DNA from: Lineus longissimus | Taxonomy: Eukaryota > Nemertea > Pilidiophora > Heteronemertea > Lineidae | Length of the DNA: 64,000 nt | NCBI RefSeq assembly: GCF_910592395.1 | Contig: NC_088319.1 | Location: 7,008,001 to 7,072,000 of the forward strand | Reading direction: 5' to 3' | The notes under the pieces: generated by a model | What the model saw: only the letters and a program-made list of their open reading frames with translations | Databases searched by the model: none | Told to the model about the DNA's origin: nothing | In this document: piece by piece, positions 57,877 through 64,000 of the stretch | Position numbering within the stretch: position 1 is the stretch's first letter | Layout of the letters: each line of letters starts with the position of its first letter | Translations under genes and position numbers: made by a program

Positions 57877-60800
57877 GATGAAAGTCGGTCGGCGATGGCT
57901 CTCGTCGCGTCCAATCACGCACACATTGGTTATGCAGAGTCGTGATAACCTATGATCAAACCGAGACCACAATTTCGAGATTCTGCGATGATTACTTGTC
58001 ATTAGACTAGCAATATTACACTACTGGCGATGAAAGTCTGTCGGCGATGGCGCTCGTCGCTTCCAATCATGCTCACATTGGTTATGCAGAGTCGAGATGA
58101 CCTATGATCAAACTGAGACTGCAATTTCGAGATTCTGCGATGATTACTTGTCATTAGACTAGCAAAATTACACTACTGGCGTTGAAAGTCGGTCGGCGAT
58201 GGCGCTCGTCGCATTCAATCACGCTTATTTAGGTTATACAGAGTCGAGATGACCGATATGACAATCTGAGACCGCAATTTCGAGATTCTGCAATGATTAC
58301 TTGTCATTCGACTAGCAATATTACAAAACAGGCGATGAAAGTCGGTCGGCGATGGCGCTCATCGCGACCGATCACGCTCACTTTGGTTATGCAGAGTTGA
58401 AATGACCTATGGTCAAACTGAGACCGCAATTTTGAGATTCTGCGATGATTAGTTGTCATTAGACTAGCAATATTACACTACTGGCGATGAAAGTCGATCG
58501 GCGATGGCACTCGTCGCGTCCAATCACGCTCACATTGGTTATGCAGAGTCGAGATGACCTATGGTCAAACTGAGACCGCAATTTCGAGATTCTGCGATGA
58601 TTAGTTGTCATTAGACTAGCGATATTACACTACTGGTGATGAAAGTCGGTTGGCGATGGCGCTCGTCGCGACCGATCACGATCACTTTGGTTATGCAGAG
58701 TCGAAATGACCTATGGTCAAACTGAGACCGCAATTTTGAGATTCTGCGATGATTAGTTGTCATTAGACTAGCAATATTACACTACTGGCGATGAAAGTCG
58801 GTCGGCGATGGCGCTCGTCGCGTCCAATCACGCTCACATTGGTTATGCAGAGTCGTGATGACCTATGATCAAACTGACACCACAATTTCGAGATTCTGCG
58901 ATGATTACTTGTCATTAGACTAGCAATATTACACTACTGGCGATGAAAGTCGGTCGGCGATGGCGCTCGTCGCATCCAATCACGCTTATTTTGGTTATAC
59001 AGAGTCGAGATGACCGATATGACAATCTGAGACCGCAATTTCGAGATTCTGCTATGATTACTTGTCATTCGACTAGCAATATTACACTACAGGCGATGAA
59101 AGTCGGTCGGCGATGGCTCTCGTCGCTTCCAATCATGCTCATTTTGGTTATACATAGTCGAGATGCTCGATTTGACAATCTGAGACCGCAATTTCGAGAT
59201 TTTGCGATGATTACTTGTCATTAGACTAGCAATATTACACTACTGGCGACGAAAGTCGGTCGGCGATCGCACTCGTCGCGTCCAATCACGCTCATTTTGG
59301 TTCTTTGGTTATGCAGAGTCGAGATGACCGATTTGACAATCTGAGACCGCAATTTCGAGTTTCTGCGATGATTACTAGTCATTAGACTAGCAATATTACA
59401 CTACAGGCGATGAAAGTCGGTCGGCGATGGCGCTCATCGCGACCGATCACACTCACTTTGGTTATGCAGAGTTGAAATGACCTATGGTCAAACTGAGACC
59501 GCAATTTTGAGATTCTGCGATGATTAGTTGTCATTATACTAGCAATATTACACTACTGGCGATCGCGTCCAATCACGCTCACATTGGTTATGCAGAGTCG
59601 AGATGACCTATGGTCAAACTGAGACCGCAATTTTGAGATTCTGCGATGATTAGTTGTCATTAGACTAGCAATATTACACTACTGGCGATGAAAGTCGGTC
59701 GGCGATGGCGCTCGTCGCGTCCAATCACGCTCACATTGGTTATGCAGAGTCGTGATGACCTATGATCAAACTCACACCACAATTTCGAGATTCTGCGATG
59801 ATTAGTTGTCACTAGACTAGCAATATTACACTACTGGCGATGGAAGTCGGTCGCGATGGCGCTCGTCGCGACCGATCACGCTCACTTTGGTTATGCAGAG
59901 TCGAAATGACCTATGGTCAAACTGAGACCGCAATTTTGAGATTCTACGATGATTAGTTGTCATTAGACTAGCAATATTACACTACTGGTGATGAAAGTCA
60001 GTCAGCGATGGCGCTCGTCGCGTCCAATCACGCACACATTGGTTATGCAGAGTCGTGATGACCTATGATCAAACTGACACCACAATTTCGAAATTCTGCG
60101 ATGATTAGTTGTCATTAGACTAGCAATATTACACTACTGGCGATGAAAGACGGTCGGCGATGGCGCTCGTCGTGTCCCATCACACTCACATTGGTTATGC
60201 AGAGTCGAGATGACCTATGGTCAAACCGAGACCACAATTTTGAGATTCTGCGATGATTAGTTGTCATTAGACTAGCAATATTACACTACTGGCGATGAAA
60301 GTCGGTCGGCGATCGCACTCGTCGCGTCCAATCACGCTCATTTTGGTTATACAGAGTCGAGATGACCTATGGTCAAACTGAGACCGCAATTTCGAGATTC
60401 TGCGATGATTACTTGTCATTAGACTAGCAATATTACACTACTGGCGACGAAAGTCGGTCGGCGATGGCGCTCGTCGCATCCAATCACACTTATTTTGGTT
60501 ATACAGAGTCGAGATGACCAATATGACAATCTGAGACCGCAATTTCGAGATTCTGCGATGATTACTTGTCATTTGACTAGCAATATTACACTACAGGCGA
60601 TGAAAGTCGGTCGGCGATGGCGCTCCTCGCGTCCAATCACGCTCATTTTGGTTATACATAGTCGAGATGCTCGATTTGACAATCTGAGACCGCAATTTTG
60701 AGATTTTGCGATGATTACTTGTCATTAGACTAGCAATATTACACTACTGGCGATGAAAGTCGGTCGGCGATCGCGCTCGTCGCGTCCAATCACGCTCATT

Positions 60801-60912
60801 TTGGTTCTTTGGTTATGCAGAGTCGAGATGACCGATTTGACAATCTGAGACCGCAATTTCGAGATTCTGCGATGATTACTTGTCATTAGACTAGCAATAT
60901 TACACTACAGGC
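57877..60912 (+). repeat. Mixed block preceding the right-edge 10-mer
   Basis: About 20 monomers. The stretch at 58.0-58.8 kb already has the order later fixed in the 10-mer: GTTGAAAGTCGG with ATTTAGGTTATAC, TTACAAAACAGG at 58325, GATCGGCGATGGCAC, GGTGATGAAAG with GGTTGGCG. 161-bp monomers lie near 59.30 and 60.81 kb. The GTCCCATC monomer recurs near 60.17 kb. Confidence 0.83.
59561..59686 (+). repeat. 126-bp monomer with ~26-bp deletion
   Basis: The monomer starts CTACTGGCGATCGCGTCC, joining the GGCGAT at the monomer start directly to CGCGTCC. It lacks about 26 bp that normally carry GAAAGTCG, the GATGGC block and CACTCGT. The expected parent is the GTCGATCGGCGATGGCAC type as at 58.49 kb. 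Length to the next GATGAAAG (59687) is 126 bp, the shortest monomer I found. Nearby GGCGAT/CGAT repeats could have mediated the loss. Confidence 0.88.
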
Positions 60913-62433
60913 GATGAAAGTCGGTCGGCGATGGCGCTCATCGCGACCGATCACGCTCACTTTGGTTATGCAGAGTCGAGATGACCTATGGTCAAACTGA
61001 CACCGCAATTTTGAGATTCTACGATGATTAGTTGTCATTAGACTAGCAATATTACACTACTGGCGATGAAAGTCAGTCGGCGATGGTGCTCGTCGCATCC
61101 AATCCATACACATTGGTTATGCAGAGTCGTGATGACCTATTTTCAAACTGAGACCACAATTTCGAGATTCTGCGATGATTACTTGTCATTAGACTAGCAA
61201 TATTACACTACTGGCGATGAAAGTCTGTCGGCGATGGCGCTCGTCGCGTCCAATCACGCTCACATTGGTTATGCAGAGTCGAGATGACCTATGATCAAAC
61301 TGAGACCACAATTTCGAGATTCTGCGATGATTAGTTGTCATTAGACTAGCAATATTACACTACTGGCGATGAAAGACGGTCGGCGATGGCGCTCGTCGTG
61401 TCCCATCACACTCACATTGGTTATGCAGAGTCGAGATGACCTATGGTCAAACTGAGACCGCAATTTCGAGATTCTGCGATGATTACTGTCATTAGACTAG
61501 CAATATTATACTACTGGCGACGAAAGTCGGTCGGCGATGGCGCTCGTCGCATCCAATCACACTTATTTTGGTTATACAGAGTCGAGATGACCGATATGAC
61601 AATCTGAGACCGCAATTTCGAGATTCTGCGATGATTACTTGTTATTTGACTAGCAATATTACACTACAGGCGATGAAAGTCGGTCGGCGATGGCGCTCGT
61701 CGCGTCCAATCACGCTCATTTTATTTATACATAGTCGAGATGCTCGATTTGACAATCTGAGACCTCAATTTCGAGATTTTGCGATGATTACTTGTCATTA
61801 GACTAGCAATATTACACTACTGGCGACGAAAGTCGGTCGGCGATCGCACTCGTCGCGTCCCATCACGCTCACATTGGTTATGCAGAGTCGAGATGACCTA
61901 TGGTCAAACTGAGACTGCAATTTCGAGATTCTGCGATGATTACTTGTCATTAGACTAGCAATATTACACTACTGGCGTTGAAAGTCGGTCGGCGATGGCG
62001 CTCGTCGCATCCAATCACGCTTATTTAGGTTATACAGAGTCGAGATGACCGATATGACAATCTGAGACCGCAATTTTGAGATTCTGCAATAATTACTTGT
62101 CATTCGACTAGCAATATAACAAAACAGGCGATGAAAGTCGGTCGGCGATGGCGGTCATCGCGACCGATCACGCTCACTTTGGTTATGCAGAGTTGAAATG
62201 ACCTATGGTCAAACTGAGACCGCAATTTTGAGATTCTGCGATGATTAGTTGTCATTAGACTAGCAATATTACACTACTGGCGATGAAAGTCGATCGGCGA
62301 TGGCACTCGTCGCGTCCAATCACGCTCACATTGGTTATGCAGAGTCGAGATGACCTATGGTCAAACTGAGACCGCAATTTCGAGATTCTGCGATGATTAG
62401 TTGTCATTAGACTAGCGATATTACACTACTGGT
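60913..62433 (+). repeat. 10-mer HOR (1521 bp), right edge, copy 1
   Basis: Markers are AACTGACACCGC, GCATCCAATCCATACACATT (near 61101), CTATTTTCAAACTG, GATTACTGTCATTAG (2-bp loss), AATATTATACTACTGG, ATTTTATTTATAC, GTTGAAAG/ATTTAGG and ACAAAACAGG (62121). All recur 1520-1521 bp later. Confidence 0.93.
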
Positions 62434-63953
62434 GATGAAAGTCGGTTGGCGATGGCGCTCGTCGCGACCGATCACGCTCACTTTGGTTATGCAGAGTCGA
62501 AATGACCTATGGTCAAACTGACACCGCAATTTTGAGATTCTACGATGATTAGTTGTCATTAGACTAGCAATATTACACTACTGGCGATGAAAGTCAGTCG
62601 GCGATGGTGCTCGTCGCATCCAATCCATACACATTGGTTATGCAGAGTCGTGATGACCTATTTTCAAACTGAGACCACAATTTCGAGATTCTGCGATGAT
62701 TACTTGTCATTAGACTAGCAATATTACACTACTGGCGATGAAAGTCTGTCGGCGATGGCGCTCGTCGCGTCCAATCACGCTCACATTGGTTATGCAGAGT
62801 CGAGATGACCTATGATCAAACTGAGACCACAATTTCGAGATTCTGCGATGATTAGTTGTCATTAGACTAGCAATATTACACTACTGGCGATGAAAGACGG
62901 TCGGCGATGGCGCTCGTCGTGTCCAATCACACTCACATTGGTTATGCAGAGTCGAGATGACCTATGGTCAAACTGAGACCGCAATTTCGAGATTCTGCGA
63001 TGATTACTGTCTTTGACTAGCAATATTATACTACTGGCGACGAAAGTCGGTCGGCGATGGCGTTCGTCGCATCCAATCACACTTATTTTGGTTATACAGA
63101 GTCGAGATGACCGATATGACAATCTGAGACCGCAATTTCGAGATTCTGCGATGATTACTTGTTATTTGACTAGCAATATTACACTACAGGCGATGAAAGT
63201 CGGTCGGCGATGGCGCTCGTCGCGTCCAATCACGCTCATTTTATTTATACATAGTCGAGATGCTCGATTTGACAATCTGAGACCTCAATTTCGAGATTTT
63301 GCGATGATTACTTGTCATTAGACTAGCAATATTACACTACTGGCGACGAAAGTCGGTCGGCGATCGCACTCGTCGCGTCCCATCACGCTCACATTGGTTA
63401 TGCAGAGTCGAGATGACCTATGGTCAAACTGAGACTGCAATTTCGAGATTCTGCGATGATTACTTGTCATTAGACTAGCAATATTACACTACTGGCGTTG
63501 AAAGTCGGTCGGCGATGGCGCTCGTCGCATCCAATCACGCTTATTTAGGTTATACAGAGTCGAGATGACCGATATGACAATCTGAGACCGCAATTTCGAG
63601 ATTCTGCAATAATTACTTGTCATTCGACTAGCAATATTACAAAACAGGCGATGAAAGTCGGTCGGCGATGGCCTTCATCGCGACCGATCACGCTCACTTT
63701 GGTTATGCAGAGTTGAAATGACCTATGGTCAAACTGAGACCGCAATTTTGAGATTCTGCGATGATTAGTTGTCATTAGACTAGCAATATTACACTACTGG
63801 CGATGAAAGTCGATCGGCGATGGCACTCGTCGCGTCCAATCACGCTCACATTGGTTATGCAGAGTCGAGATGACCTATGGTCAAACTGAGACCGCAATTT
63901 CGAGATTCTGCGATGATTAGTTGTCATTAGACTAGCGATATTACACTACTGGT
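62434..63953 (+). repeat. 10-mer HOR (1520 bp), right edge, copy 2
   Basis: Same ten monomers. The single-base length difference comes from GATTACTGTCTTTGAC replacing GATTACTGTCATTAGAC near 63008. CGTGTCCAATC near 62918 replaces CGTGTCCCATC of copy 1. Confidence 0.93.
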
Positions 63954-64000
63954 GATGAAAGTCGGTTGGCGATGGCGCTCGTCGCGACCGATCACGCTCA
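63954..64000 (+). repeat. 10-mer HOR, third copy, cut by window end
   Basis: Starts GATGAAAGTCGGTTGGCG exactly 1520 bp after 62434 and runs to the end of the window. The array continues to the right. Confidence 0.85.

Larger units (their letters stand above)
1..64000 (+). repeat. Tandem satellite array, ~152-153 bp monomer, ~420 copies
   Basis: Every line of the window contains the same unit in the same orientation. It runs from GATGAAAGTC through GGTTATGCAG, GATGACCTATGG, GATTCTGCGATGATTA and GTCATTAGACTAGC to TACACTACTGGC. Spacing between successive GATGAAAG sites is 152 or 153 bp, for example 238 to 390 to 543. The 152-bp class carries a CTATGGTCAAACTG or CTATGATCAAACTG centre; the 153-bp class carries CGATTTGACAATCTG. 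Other variable sites are GATG/GACG/AATG at position 1, GATGGCG/GATCGCG near 20, CGCGTCC/CGCATCC/CGCGACC/CGTGTCC near 33, CACATTGG/CATTTTGG/CACTTTGG near 47, and AGTTG/ACTTG near 120. The length is close to one nucleosome core plus a short linker, as in many satellites. No foreign DNA interrupts it. The family and host are not recognised. Confidence 0.98.

Noticed and set aside
1-64000. CRISPR array
   Set aside because: The repeating unit is ~152 bp with no short-repeat and unique-spacer alternation; the whole unit is conserved.
1-64000. CENP-B box
   Set aside because: The nearest candidates (TTTCGAGATTCTGCGATG and ATTCGATAGCGATATT) lack the core spacing TTCG-N4-A-N2-CGGG. I found no match in the majority monomer on inspection.
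1-64000. Inverted monomers or strand switches
   Set aside because: I looked for the reverse complement of the monomer (for example GCCAGTAGTGTAATATTGC) on the plus strand and saw none; all monomers are head to tail.

Overview
The whole 64 kb window is one uninterrupted array of satellite DNA. A monomer of about 152-153 bp repeats head to tail, always on the same strand, roughly 420 times from base 1 to base 64,000. I found no gene, RNA gene, transposon, CRISPR array, inverted segment or unique-sequence island. The array runs off both ends: the window opens and closes inside a monomer. This points to a eukaryotic heterochromatic or (peri)centromeric array. I do not recognise the satellite family and cannot name the host. 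The monomer is about 48% G+C and keeps about 12 CpG per 152 bp (my count on the majority sequence), above chance for that composition. This argues weakly against a genome with heavy CpG methylation decay and fits an invertebrate or a similarly CpG-retaining host.

I use one phase throughout. Position 1 is the G of GATGAAAGTC and the monomer ends in ...TACACTACTGGC. Length classes: 152 bp (GACCTATGGTCAAACTG centre), 153 bp (GACCGATTTGACAATCTG centre, +1), 161 bp (8-bp duplication TTTGGTTC/TTTGGTTA), 151 bp (ACAGTCGAGATGCGCGG, -2 +1), and rare deleted forms of 126 and 137 bp.

Layout: (1) 1-846 mixed edge; (2) 847-3582 a 9-mer higher-order repeat (HOR) of 1368 bp, two copies, all monomers 152 bp; (3) 3583-12363 mixed lengths with 161-bp monomers and short HORs (8-mer, dimer, 4-mer, 8-mer); (4) 12364-16035 a 12-mer of 1836 bp, two copies, then mixed sequence to 21958; (5) 21959-24086 a 9-mer of 1369 bp; (6) 24087-27128 a 10-mer of 1521 bp, two copies; (7) 27129-34275 nested repeats of a divergent two-monomer 'P' cassette; (8) 34276-44829 a very large HOR of 22-25 monomers in three copies that differ by whole-monomer deletions; (9) 45382-47514 a 7-mer, two copies; (10) 47515-51330 mixed, carrying types last seen before 24 kb; (11) 51331-56198 a 6-mer pair and an 8/9-mer series; (12) 56199-60912 a 7-mer and mixed sequence; (13) 60913-64000 a 10-mer of 1520/1521 bp, two copies and the start of a third.

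The array is best read as a record of unequal exchange. Flanking zones (about 3.7-24 kb and 47.5-61 kb) share monomer types that are absent from the centre (about 24-47.5 kb), and the central monomer types are absent from the left flank. This looks like a newer expansion laid into older sequence. Open frames of up to 133 codons exist only because 153 is divisible by 3. They are by-products of the repeat, not genes.
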